Virus record (IMG/VR): IMGVR_UViG_3300021599_000261
Coordinates: 1-52,432 of that record
Direction: 5' to 3' (one strand)
DNA from: a virus
Length of the DNA: 52,432 bases
Shown piece by piece: positions 42,040 to 49,391 of this stretch. The position numbers and the translations under genes were made by a program. The notes beneath the pieces were generated by a model that was given only the letters and a program-made list of their open reading frames with translations, was not told where the DNA came from and ran no database searches. Position 1 is the first letter of the stretch. Each line of letters opens with the position of its first letter.

Positions 42040-43328
42040 TGCCTGATAAATGGCCTTTAGCAAATGGGAACTGGAGTAATGCAGCCAACTGGAACGGTGG
42101 AACAAAGCCTGTTGCAGGAGATGATGTATATGCAGATGGTAGAACATTGAATGTGGATGAGAGTTTCGATGTGGCTACTTTAAGAACAACACAGAGGAGT
42201 GGTGGTACGATAGGAGGTAGCTTTAACTTTAATACAGCAGGTGTTACAGGAACTGTTACTTCATCATCTCCATTAGTACCAGGTGCTACAAACATGGTTC
42301 AGGTGACAGCAACAACAGGAACTGTTACGATTAGTTTGGGAGGGAATGTTGCTCCAAGAGCTGCTGGAAATGATGTATTGATTTTGTATAGTGGTAACTG
42401 TAACTTAAATATATCTGGTACTAATTTTAATGGAGGCTTATCAAATACTACTTGTATAAATAAAACATCAGCTGGTTTAATAACAATTACAGGAAATATG
42501 AATGGTGCTAATGGTGGGGCAAGTAGTGGCTCTAATGCACTTCTGTCTACAAATGGCAACACTGTAATAATAGGCAATGTTACAGGAGGTATAGGTGGAG
42601 GTGGCGTTCATAGAGGAGTAAACCAATCAGCAGGAACACTTACTATTACAGGGAATGTAACAGGTGGTCAGGTAGCAATAAGCAATCAAGGTGTTCTATT
42701 TTCAGGAACATCTTTAACTGTTAATGGGACTATTTTAGGAGGAACAGCATCTGCTGCAATAGGCTCTTCAGCTCCTGTAAACAACATCACAGGAAACGTA
42801 ACAGGAGGAACTGTAGAAGCTATTTCTTCTACAACAGCCAATCAAATATCTGTAACAGGTACTGTAACAGCATCTGCTACAGCAGTAGGTATAAGCATGA
42901 CAAACGCAAACGGTCAAGTGTATCTAAATGGCAACATGGTGAACAACAACGGTAAGATGGCTATCTATGCTCCTATCGTTTGGCTTGATGCAAACAACAC
43001 AACACAGGCTGACTTCTTTACAAGTGGTGGTGTGGCAAGGACACTCTATTCAGAGGACACAGTGCCTAACACTCCTGCTGCAAACAATGTAAGAAGCGGA
43101 ACAACATACGGAGCAGGGAATAGTCTTGTCGGCACAGTCGTTATGCCAACAGCAGCAAACGTGAGAAACGGTGTGGTTTACGATAACGGAACAACAGGAA
43201 CAGCCCTATTCACAACATCCCTATTCCTAACAGAACTATCCTCAAGCACTGTGCCTGTAGCTGTAAGGATGCAAAACCTTTGCACTCCTATGATTCTTGG
43301 GGAGCTTATGGAGGCTTATAAGAAATGA
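42039..43328 (+). CDS. Beta-helix tail protein, paralogue without discoidin domain
   Basis: 429 residues. The start (WPLANGNWSNAANWNGGTKP, then VAGDDVYADG) and the segment GGSFNFNTAGV, then ATNMVQVTATTGTVTISLGG align with the previous protein, but the discoidin domain between them is absent. Short repeats (ITGNMNGANGG, IIGNVTGGIGG, ITGNVTGG) again give a beta-helix. A C-terminal part (residues about 340-429) shares the NTPAANNVRSGTTYG block with the paralogue's NLPATTNVRNGVTFG. Likely a receptor-contact spike. Overlaps the next gene by ATGA. Confidence 0.7.
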   Translation: MPDKWPLANGNWSNAANWNGGTKPVAGDDVYADGRTLNVDESFDVATLRTTQRSGGTIGGSFNFNTAGVTGTVTSSSPLVPGATNMVQVTATTGTVTISLGGNVAPRAAGNDVLILYSGNCNLNISGTNFNGGLSNTTCINKTSAGLITITGNMNGANGGASSGSNALLSTNGNTVIIGNVTGGIGGGGVHRGVNQSAGTLTITGNVTGGQVAISNQGVLFSGTSLTVNGTILGGTASAAIGSSAPVNNITGNVTGGTVEAISSTTANQISVTGTVTASATAVGISMTNANGQVYLNGNMVNNNGKMAIYAPIVWLDANNTTQADFFTSGGVARTLYSEDTVPNTPAANNVRSGTTYGAGNSLVGTVVMPTAANVRNGVVYDNGTTGTALFTTSLFLTELSSSTVPVAVRMQNLCTPMILGELMEAYKK

Positions 43329-43798
43329 TAACCTTCTATAACATACTAGACCTATACAAAAAGGGAGAGTTGTACTCAGACACTCCTTTATACAGTAAGT
43401 CTGGCAGGTTGAGAATGCTGTCCACTAAAGTATCTTTTCAATTAAGCAATGGTCAAACACTAACAATAGATAAAGGATTTACGTGGGACGAGAGCACTAT
43501 ACCGTGGATACTACAGCCTTTCTTCCCAAAGAGTGGACTGTACGCAGCAAGTGCCTTAGTTCATGACGCATTGTATTACTTAACAGTACATGATAAGAAG
43601 TGGGTTGAGATTGAGTATGTTAAGTGGATGATGGCCACAGGTGTTAATATGAGGCAGCTATTATTTAGGTACTGGGCGGTGTCTTTATTTGGTTACAGGT
43701 GGTGGAATAGGAATGTTAAGAGCCCGTCAAAACTCTGCTTGAGTAATAGGGAATTAATTAAACTAGAAAAAACCAAAAGTGTTGAATCTATTGACTAA
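43325..43798 (+). CDS. DUF1353-like phage protein
   Basis: 157 residues. The order LSNGQTLTIDKGFTWDEST, then IPWILQPFFPKSG, then AASALVHDALYY matches DUF1353, a small phage protein family often found between tail and lysis genes. The role is not established. A metal- or zinc-binding function has been guessed from the His-Asp motif. The C-terminal part is basic with a Trp/Arg-rich segment. ATGA overlap links it to the fibre unit. Confidence 0.7.
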   Translation: MITFYNILDLYKKGELYSDTPLYSKSGRLRMLSTKVSFQLSNGQTLTIDKGFTWDESTIPWILQPFFPKSGLYAASALVHDALYYLTVHDKKWVEIEYVKWMMATGVNMRQLLFRYWAVSLFGYRWWNRNVKSPSKLCLSNRELIKLEKTKSVESID

Positions 43799-43861
43799 CA
43801 GATTACACTTATTTTTAATTACTTTGTGTCATACATAAAACACTATTATATCATAAATGGC

Positions 43862-44026
43862 ATGACAAAAATTGAATTAATAGCACTTTGGTTTGGAAGC
43901 ATACTCGCAGCAGTTACAAGTAATGCAGTACCAGTAATACTCAGTTGCTTAGCTTCATTAAGCGTAATCATCGCACACAGGAAGCAAGTTGTAGAGTTCA
44001 TTAATAAAATATTTAAAAAGAAGTAA
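43862..44026 (+). CDS. Holin-like small membrane protein
   Basis: 54 residues from ATG 43862. The open frame extends to a GTG at 43826, but nothing supports it. Two hydrophobic helices (about 5-19 and 22-38) joined by a short turn are followed by a basic tail (FINKIFKKK), a class II holin-like layout. It precedes two further membrane proteins and the spanin candidate, so it belongs to the lysis group. The holin assignment is by topology only. Confidence 0.5.
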   Translation: MTKIELIALWFGSILAAVTSNAVPVILSCLASLSVIIAHRKQVVEFINKIFKKK

Positions 44027-44027
44027 T

Positions 44028-44264
44028 ATGCCGGAATGGTTAAAAAGGCTAACGAAAGCAGATATACGTAACAGCCTTGCGATAGTTATTGTAGTTGGCT
44101 GTTTTGGTTTAATGTATCTTTTACAGATTAAGCCCATCCCTGCTGAGAACCACGACATCGTAAACATCGTTGCAGGGTTTATTTTCGGAGGCGCACTTGC
44201 AGGTGTGGTAGGTTATTACTTCGGAGCTACTAAGCCAGAAAAAAATACAAAAGATGAGAATTGA
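44028..44264 (+). CDS. Two-helix membrane protein, holin candidate
   Basis: 78 residues. Two transmembrane segments (about 17-33 SLAIVIVVGCFGLMYLL and 44-65 IVNIVAGFIFGGALAGVVGYYF) with a charged N-terminus and a charged disordered tail (KPEKNTKDEN). Follows the previous small membrane gene after one base, and overlaps the next. Either this or its neighbour could be the holin, the other a regulator (antiholin). Confidence 0.5.
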   Translation: MPEWLKRLTKADIRNSLAIVIVVGCFGLMYLLQIKPIPAENHDIVNIVAGFIFGGALAGVVGYYFGATKPEKNTKDEN

Positions 44265-44487
44265 CCGTAAAATGCACTTAGGTGCTGGATGTTTTATTAG
44301 CTTTATTTCTCTGATATTTTTCGAGGCAATTCACGCGCATTGGATGTGGGTAGTGGGAACTGTTGTATTTGCTGCAACATTTAAAGAGCTGAAAGACTGG
44401 TACGATTACGGAAAGTTTGATATATTTGATTTTATTTATACCATTGCCGGGGGCAGCATTGGAATGGTACTTGCAATATTTACATAG
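44254..44487 (+). CDS. Small membrane protein, YfiM/DUF2279-like
   Basis: 77 residues with two to three hydrophobic segments. The DRKMHLGAGCFIS start and a KELKDWYDYGKFDIFDFIYT segment, followed by GGSIGMVLA, resemble DUF2279/YfiM-type proteins, which have a conserved K-x-H-x-x-x-G entry and an ExKx(D/Y) motif. Such genes sit in phage lysis regions. Function unknown. Overlaps the previous gene by 11 bases. Confidence 0.5.
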   Translation: MRIDRKMHLGAGCFISFISLIFFEAIHAHWMWVVGTVVFAATFKELKDWYDYGKFDIFDFIYTIAGGSIGMVLAIFT

Positions 44488-44525
44488 TTGGAAATATACA
44501 ACAATAAACAACAATAACGGGTTAT

Positions 44526-45107
44526 ATGTCGAAAATATACATCATTTTTGCGTTTTTTGGGATTACGTTATTTAGTTGCTACACTCCTAAAAAGCTTAAT
44601 AAGGTAATGAATAAATTACCTGAAGCAGCCGCAAAAGAATGCGCTGCAAGGTTTCCAATAAAGGAAACTATTGATACTGTAACTGTAATAGATACCGCAT
44701 TACTCAGAGCTTATGAAATGGAATTTGGCTACTTGTATAGCATTATTGACTCGCTGGTTGGTGACAAGGTGGACGATTCAACGAAGAGGGAGATTGTAAC
44801 TGTATTTCAAGAGAAGAAAGTTCCTATTATTAAGTACAAATACATTACTAAAACGCAGGAGAGTACATCCAAGTGTCAAGTAAAGCTTGACAGCTTAAAC
44901 AATATTATGAACGATAAAGTGTTGTATATCAACAAAATATCGAAGGAAAAAGACTCGTACTCATCTAAATATACAGAACAAAAAGACAAGGCTGATAAGT
45001 ATAAGTCGCAAAGAAATAAATTGTATTGGTGGATTATACTACTATTGATATTATTGTTTAGAAAGCCTATCTTAGCGGTAATAAGAAGATTAGTAATTAA
45101 ATTCTAA
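44526..45107 (+). CDS. Candidate unimolecular spanin
   Basis: 193 residues. The N-terminus has a lipoprotein signal (MSKIYIIFAFFGITLFSC, Cys18), which would anchor it in the outer membrane. The C-terminus carries a transmembrane helix (about 167-184, LYWWIILLLILLF) and a basic end for the inner membrane. In between lies a charged region with predicted coiled coil (about 115-165). An outer-membrane lipid anchor plus C-terminal inner-membrane helix in one chain is the defining layout of a u-spanin, such as T1 gp11, which fuses the membranes at lysis. Located in the lysis group. Topology is read from sequence, not shown experimentally. Confidence 0.6.
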   Translation: MSKIYIIFAFFGITLFSCYTPKKLNKVMNKLPEAAAKECAARFPIKETIDTVTVIDTALLRAYEMEFGYLYSIIDSLVGDKVDDSTKREIVTVFQEKKVPIIKYKYITKTQESTSKCQVKLDSLNNIMNDKVLYINKISKEKDSYSSKYTEQKDKADKYKSQRNKLYWWIILLLILLFRKPILAVIRRLVIKF

Positions 45108-45111
45108 AAAT

Positions 45112-45414
45112 ATGTTTTTGACATTAGCTCCGCTTTCTGAAAGTTTTGATATGTTTATCGCATTGGCTTTCTGTTATCTACCGCCAATCGTTATATTTTA
45201 TTTTGGATACAGGGCTTCAAAGAGTGGAAGTATATATAAGAAACAGGTAGAAGGTATGCCTGATGGATTTTACGAGTGGGCTGAATCTGATGATAATGTT
45301 TCTTTTTGGAAAACTGCTCATTTCTATTTCGGAATTACTTGGATTATATTGGGTAGTATATTCTTTTGGGCTATGCTTTGGCCGGACCATCATGACGTTT
45401 GGTTTGTCAAGTAA
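45112..45414 (+). CDS. Small membrane protein, unknown
   Basis: 100 residues. Two hydrophobic segments (about 12-32 and 69-88) flank a charged, aromatic loop. Follows the spanin candidate after four bases. No family recognised. Possibly another lysis or host-envelope protein. Confidence 0.5.
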   Translation: MFLTLAPLSESFDMFIALAFCYLPPIVIFYFGYRASKSGSIYKKQVEGMPDGFYEWAESDDNVSFWKTAHFYFGITWIILGSIFFWAMLWPDHHDVWFVK

Positions 45415-45435
45415 ATTGTACAAAAAACTATAAAT

Positions 45436-45837
45436 ATGCTTACACTAATACTACCTGTATTTGCAGCTATTATCTGTGCAGTTATTGAGTCTATCCGTAT
45501 CCGTTTTAGCTACGGTGATGTAGATAATATCAATAAGCTATGGACAATTACAATCGGAGTGGTATTATTTGTAGTGTGTTTAGCTTTATCTGTTAGCTAC
45601 TACGATGATATAATGCCTGGAGATGTCCTTTGCTATATGTTATACTATGTAGGCTGGAGGGGAATGATGTATGATGTTACACTTAATCTACTCAGGGGTT
45701 TAGATTTTGATTACGTATCAAATACAACAAACAGCATTATTGATAGGATGTTTGTGCGTAAAGACACATTCTTTGTACTAAAATTTGTTTATCTACTTAT
45801 AGTTGTTATATTTGGGTACTTATGGCAGTTGCGTTAA
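45436..45837 (+). CDS. Multi-pass membrane protein, unknown
   Basis: 133 residues with three or four hydrophobic segments (about 3-19, 36-53, 60-75, 114-131) and an acidic loop. Overlaps the next gene by 16 bases. It may act in superinfection exclusion or in lysis timing, but nothing in the sequence shows this. Confidence 0.5.
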   Translation: MLTLILPVFAAIICAVIESIRIRFSYGDVDNINKLWTITIGVVLFVVCLALSVSYYDDIMPGDVLCYMLYYVGWRGMMYDVTLNLLRGLDFDYVSNTTNSIIDRMFVRKDTFFVLKFVYLLIVVIFGYLWQLR

Positions 45838-46052
45838 TAAAGTACGACCTAAGTAATCCTGATGATAAGTTGGATTATGCAAGGGCAAATGCTAGCTTGA
45901 ATATGGCTTGTTTCATATTTGAGGTGCTAATGAATGGAAAGAAAAGATGTTTATCTAAATATGGCGAAAATGCCACAATAGATGATATATGGGATTTTTT
46001 ATGGGAAACAGCAAAAGATAATGGAGTCGAAATAGACAACCTAATCCAATGA
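45822..46052 (+). CDS. Small soluble protein, unknown
   Basis: 76 residues, helical and charged, with a MACFIFEVLMNGKKRCLSKY centre and acidic C-terminus. ATGA overlap with the exonuclease gene suggests coupled translation. No family recognised. The regular overlaps on both sides support that it is real. Confidence 0.5.
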   Translation: MAVALIKYDLSNPDDKLDYARANASLNMACFIFEVLMNGKKRCLSKYGENATIDDIWDFLWETAKDNGVEIDNLIQ

Positions 46053-47092
46053 CAGCAAAACAAAGGTCTGAACTAGTTATAGACTATTGCAAACAAAACA
46101 TAGAGTCTAAGGACTACACGTTAGCAAAGAGGATTTATGATGAAAATAAGTCTGTCTTTAAATCAATCGAAAATATAAGGTCTTTAATTAGGAGGATAAG
46201 AGGCCATAGTGGAAATATCCATAGGAGTTCTTCAAGAGACAAGTCATTATTCAAGGAGAAAAACTACGACACAACCAATTACAAGCCGTTTAAAGAGGTA
46301 ATAGAGACAGGGGCTAAGATATTAATATTTGATATTGAAACAGCTCCTATAAGGGCTAAGGTATGGGGTATATGGAATCAGAATATATCTATAGACCAGA
46401 TAGAAAGCGATTGGTTTATCTTCACTTGGGCAGCTAAGTGGCTGTTTGAGGATAAGGTTTACTCAGGATGCCTTACATCTAAGGAAGCTATAAGGCAAGA
46501 TGATAAAAGAATACTTAAAGGGATATGGGAGCTGTTGAATGAGGCCGACATTGTTGTCGCTCACAACGGTGATAAGTTCGATATACCTAAGCTGAATACT
46601 AGGTTTTTACTAGCAGGAATGGAACCGCCATTACCTTATCAATCAGTGGATACCCTTAAACATATTAAGAGGAACTTTGCATTTACGTCAAATAAACTGG
46701 AGTTCGTTAATCGGATGCTGGGGTTGCCTAGGAAGTCTAAGCACGAAGGATTCGACCTATGGAGCAAGTGCTATATTGGTGATAGTGAATCACTTAAGAA
46801 TATGCTTGACTACAATGTTAACGATGTCAGAATACTTGAGGAGACATATCTTAGGCTGAGACCTTGGATTAAACCCCACCCAAATACGTCACTATTTATT
46901 TTGGATGAACACACATACAGATGTCCTACTTGTGGTAGCAAAGACCTTATAGAGCAGGGCAAGAAGTACTACACTACTGTAAATGCTTATAGTCAGTTCA
47001 GGTGTGGAAATTGTGGTGCTACAGGAAGGAAAAGAATTTCCGATATTGCAATAAAGCAGCGGAGGCATATCCTTTCGAGCAACCCAAAATAA
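46049..47092 (+). CDS. RNase H-fold exonuclease with zinc ribbon
   Basis: 347 residues. An N-terminal helical domain (1-55) may be a helix-turn-helix. The nuclease core has the DEDD-type acidic residues: FDIETAP (D95, E97), VVAHNGDKFDIPKL (around 170-182), then SVDTLKH (D201) and YNVNDVRILEETY (D259). It resembles YprB-like RNase H-fold 3'-5' exonucleases. A C-terminal zinc ribbon (C292-x2-C295 and C319-x2-C322) should aid nucleic acid binding. Unusual in that it lies in the lysis group, on the strand opposite to the replication genes. It may degrade DNA or act in genome processing; the substrate is not shown. Confidence 0.75.
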   Translation: MTAKQRSELVIDYCKQNIESKDYTLAKRIYDENKSVFKSIENIRSLIRRIRGHSGNIHRSSSRDKSLFKEKNYDTTNYKPFKEVIETGAKILIFDIETAPIRAKVWGIWNQNISIDQIESDWFIFTWAAKWLFEDKVYSGCLTSKEAIRQDDKRILKGIWELLNEADIVVAHNGDKFDIPKLNTRFLLAGMEPPLPYQSVDTLKHIKRNFAFTSNKLEFVNRMLGLPRKSKHEGFDLWSKCYIGDSESLKNMLDYNVNDVRILEETYLRLRPWIKPHPNTSLFILDEHTYRCPTCGSKDLIEQGKKYYTTVNAYSQFRCGNCGATGRKRISDIAIKQRRHILSSNPK

Positions 47093-47098
47093 TAGTAT

Positions 47099-47353
47099 AT
47101 GATAGACGAAAAAGAAGTTATATCTCCGATAGAGTATGGTGATAATGAATTATTGAATATCATAGACAATCAGTTAATTGTATTATCTACCATTGCTGAT
47201 ATAGCTGATTCTGAATACAGAACGTATGATGATGAGTTACCAGAGATGAATGTAGTTAAAAAAAATGCTTATAGGATTATACACGCTGCTCAGAAGAAGA
47301 TTCAGAAGTACATTAAAACATACGAGTTTAACATAGAAAATAACGATGAGTAA
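47099..47353 (+). CDS. Small acidic protein, unknown
   Basis: 84 residues, acidic, mostly helical, with an ELLNIIDNQLIVLSTIADIA helix and a lysine-rich segment (AQKKIQKYIKTYE). Lies between exonuclease and endolysin, overlapping the endolysin by eight bases. Function unknown. No signal peptide or membrane segment. Confidence 0.5.
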   Translation: MIDEKEVISPIEYGDNELLNIIDNQLIVLSTIADIADSEYRTYDDELPEMNVVKKNAYRIIHAAQKKIQKYIKTYEFNIENNDE

Positions 47354-47963
47354 TATGTCATTAGGAATAGATAAGTTAAAAAACAAGATTCCACCTGTTG
47401 CTTATGACAGATTAGTGGATTCATTATCTAGGACAAAAAGCGTAACTAACAATACTAGGCTAGCTCACTTCCTTTCTCAGGTAGCACATGAGTCTGGCAA
47501 TTTTAAATTAGTAGTTGAAAATCTAAGATATACAGCCAGTAGGTTATTAGTTATATTTCCTAGGCACTTCAAGACTATTGAAGAGGCTAGACGATATGCT
47601 TTGAATCCTGAAGCTATAGCTAATAGAGCATACGCCAATCGTATTGGAAATGGGAACGAAGCTTCTGGAGACGGATATAGGTACAGGGGAAGAGGGTACT
47701 TACAACTCACCGGAAAGGCTAACTATAAATCTTTTAGCGACTACGTAAAAGAAGATTGCGTAATTTCACCAGACCTAGTAGCTACCAAATATCCTATGGA
47801 TAGTGCTATGTGGTTCTTCGATAAGAATAGGTTGTGGAGCTTGTGCGATAAAGACGACAACGCTAGTGTTTTAGCTGTTACTAAGAGGGTTAACGGAGGC
47901 ACTAATGGTCTTGCTGACAGGCTTACTAAGTTCAGTTTCTTTATGAAGTATTTAAACAGCTGA
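47346..47963 (+). CDS. GH19 (chitinase-type) endolysin
   Basis: 205 residues. It should cut the host peptidoglycan glycan strand. FLSQVAHESGNF (catalytic E49), the EASGDGYRYRGRGYLQLTG block (106-124) with a second probable acid nearby, and VTKRVNGGTNGLADR near the C-terminus are typical of GH19 phage lysozymes. No signal peptide, so release depends on a holin. It is the last gene of the plus block and converges with the replication block at about 48 kb. Confidence 0.85.
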   Translation: MSNMSLGIDKLKNKIPPVAYDRLVDSLSRTKSVTNNTRLAHFLSQVAHESGNFKLVVENLRYTASRLLVIFPRHFKTIEEARRYALNPEAIANRAYANRIGNGNEASGDGYRYRGRGYLQLTGKANYKSFSDYVKEDCVISPDLVATKYPMDSAMWFFDKNRLWSLCDKDDNASVLAVTKRVNGGTNGLADRLTKFSFFMKYLNS

Positions 47964-47974
47964 CTTCATTTTGT

Positions 47975-48003
47975 AGTCAACTGGTTACAATTTGTAACCG
48001 ACT
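47975..48003. terminator. Palindrome between converging transcription units
   Basis: GGTTACAA (47983-47990) pairs with TTGTAACC (47992-47999), with outer AGTC/GACT arms (47975-47978, 48000-48003). It lies 20 bases past the endolysin stop and before the stop of the converging gene, so may end transcription from both sides. U runs are weak, so the terminator label is tentative. Confidence 0.35.
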
Positions 48004-48004
48004 C

Positions 48005-48039
48005 ATTTAGACATTTATTACATATTTTGTCTATATTTT
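48005..48039. promoter_or_regulatory. Second copy of the TAGACA/TGTCTA element
   Basis: ATTTAGACATTTAT and TTTGTCTATATTTT recur here exactly as upstream of 3689, with the inverted cores 14 instead of 25 bases apart (48008-48013, 48028-48033). It overlaps the end of the minus-strand gene. Role unknown: a regulator or recombination site is possible. Confidence 0.45.
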
Positions 48040-48338
48040 TGGTTATAATATTGTTCTGCATCGTTGATATGATTACAGTTAGCGTCTTCATGTCCTGCGT
48101 TATACGCGTCAATTATATGGCTCTTAATAGTTGAATTTGGGTCTATTGGGTCATATACTTTTAATAAAACAGGCGTATATAAATATTTAACCATCTCCCT
48201 TCCTTCCATCATATTAGCTTCTAATATTTCTTCTTGCATCATTCTAGAGATGTGTTTACCGAATTTCTCTTCGTATTGTTTTACTATCCAATTTACTGGA
48301 GTAAGATTTTTTTCTAATAATTCTACTGATGTTTGCAT
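48018..48338 (-). CDS. Small soluble phage protein, unknown
   Basis: 106 residues. An NLTPVNWIVKQYEEKFGKHI start and a C-terminal DAYNAGHEDANCN segment are visible. The latter resembles small Bacteroidota phage proteins with an AY-xG-xD ending, also seen as DAYVTGQKDGYDCG in the gene at 50284. No enzymatic motif. Last gene of the minus block. Confidence 0.6.
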   Translation of the reverse strand: MQTSVELLEKNLTPVNWIVKQYEEKFGKHISRMMQEEILEANMMEGREMVKYLYTPVLLKVYDPIDPNSTIKSHIIDAYNAGHEDANCNHINDAEQYYNQKYRQNM

Positions 48339-48363
48339 AACTTATTTTTTTAAATGTTATTAT

Positions 48364-48411
48364 CTATTTCCCAAAAAGAAAACCAAGTATAAAGTATATT
48401 ACTTCTTCCAT
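48364..48411 (-). CDS. Possible 15-residue membrane peptide
   Basis: A 15-codon frame encodes MEEVIYFILGFLFGK, an amphipathic/hydrophobic segment with charged ends. It lies 25 bases before the start of the 106-residue gene and could be a leader or a small membrane peptide. It is too short to be sure. Confidence 0.25.
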   Translation of the reverse strand: MEEVIYFILGFLFGK

Positions 48412-48444
48412 ATTTTAATTATTTAACCGATAAAAATAAGGCTT

Positions 48445-48537
48445 TTAAAACCCACCGATTAGGCAAGGAAACTCAGCCTTGTAGTTTTTTGCTTCTTTGT
48501 TCGGATTTATTCCGAAGTTAAGTGTCTTTTTTTGCAT
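48445..48537 (-). CDS. 30-residue small protein
   Basis: MQKKTLNFGINPNKEAKNYK followed by AEFPCLIGGF. It fills most of the gap between two minus-strand genes. The codons look ordinary for the phage, and the start follows an A/T-rich leader. No family recognised. It precedes the possible 15-residue membrane peptide. Confidence 0.4.
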   Translation of the reverse strand: MQKKTLNFGINPNKEAKNYKAEFPCLIGGF

Positions 48538-48587
48538 AAAGTAGCGGTTATCGGTACTTATTGCATTATTTTACTTTATATCCTTTT

Positions 48588-48623
48588 GGGTATAATACCT
48601 TCCGGTATAATTACTTTATACCC
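48588..48623 (-). promoter_or_regulatory. Switch-like hairpin between RusA-like gene and next gene
   Basis: Read on the minus strand, GGGTATAA pairs with TTATACCC (outer 8 bp), enclosing ATACC-GGAA-GGTAT with a GNRA-type loop. The alternative GGTATAA-AGTAA-TTATACC hairpin is mutually exclusive with the inner one. It overlaps the stop of the RusA-like gene and could regulate downstream expression or RNA stability. Confidence 0.35.
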
Positions 48624-49045
48624 GATTGCGTATAATTATAGATATACACCTCAAGTATATCATCCGACTTCGGTGCTAACCTTTTGTAGCTTGACGTTAT
48701 CTTGGCTATGAACTTGACGTTGTCATCCGGCACTATCCCATTACCCTTTATCAAATCTAACAGTACCTTTAGCCAGTACCCTGCCTTGTTGTCTAGGTCA
48801 AATGTATGCTTTGCAGAGTGGTAAACTATTTCTATGCTCAACGGATAGTTGCTTGGATTAACCTGTTTCAAATTAGGCTTTATCACGCTGAGAAGATATA
48901 GTTTACTCCACTCCACAAGTTTCTTTCTGACAGCCCAGTGAACACCACCATAAAACAAATTGTTTGTCAAGTAGTACGACTTACTGCCTACTGTCATTTT
49001 ACTAGGCACATCAGGATACAATGCGTATAATAGTATTTCAGCCAT
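48611..49045 (-). CDS. RusA-like Holliday junction resolvase
   Basis: 144 residues, the usual RusA length. The core TFDLDNKAGYWLKVLLDLI (D83, D85, N86, K93, D97), then GNGIVPDDNV (D107, D108) matches the RusA family's conserved acidic residues, which bind metal at four-way junctions. It should resolve recombination or replication intermediates before packaging. Overlaps the nuclease gene at 49038 by eight bases, part of the replication/recombination unit. Confidence 0.8.
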   Translation of the reverse strand: MAEILLYALYPDVPSKMTVGSKSYYLTNNLFYGGVHWAVRKKLVEWSKLYLLSVIKPNLKQVNPSNYPLSIEIVYHSAKHTFDLDNKAGYWLKVLLDLIKGNGIVPDDNVKFIAKITSSYKRLAPKSDDILEVYIYNYTQSGIK

Positions 49046-49391
49046 GAATAAGTGCGCTAAATGGTATAAGAATAATTTTAGATGTCATATTATCTCCTCC
49101 CAAAGCAAAACCTTTTGACTTGTAGTACTGCCTTGATAGTTCCTTAAGTCGGTTAATTTCAACAATTATGGTGCATTTGTTTGGAATATAAAACACCCAG
49201 TGGTCTGCCTTAGTAACAGCTATGCCGGAAGGCTTACCTCTTGACTCAAATTCTACAGCTATATTGCCAGTGTTTTTAGTCATAAAGTCTGTCTTCACCT
49301 CTACCTTCTCGCATAGCAACAAACATCTTACACTATTCTCACCTTCTATACCAGTAGATAAGTCTAGGTCAAAGTCGCTTTTAAAATTCAT
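49038..49391 (-). CDS. PD-(D/E)XK nuclease-like protein
   Basis: 117 residues. GIEGENSV (E17) and KVEVKTD (E31-V-K33, D35), followed by NIAVEFESRGKPSGIAVT, match small PD-(D/E)XK nucleases of phages, which act in recombination or DNA repair. It lies between the RusA-like gene and a small gene, overlapping both. Substrate unknown. Confidence 0.7.
   Translation of the reverse strand: MNFKSDFDLDLSTGIEGENSVRCLLLCEKVEVKTDFMTKNTGNIAVEFESRGKPSGIAVTKADHWVFYIPNKCTIIVEINRLKELSRQYYKSKGFALGGDNMTSKIILIPFSALIHG

Noticed and set aside
43820-43827. TTACTTTG as a promoter for the lysis genes
   Set aside because: One mismatch at a key base of TAnnTTTG; lysis genes may be co-transcribed with the fibre locus instead.
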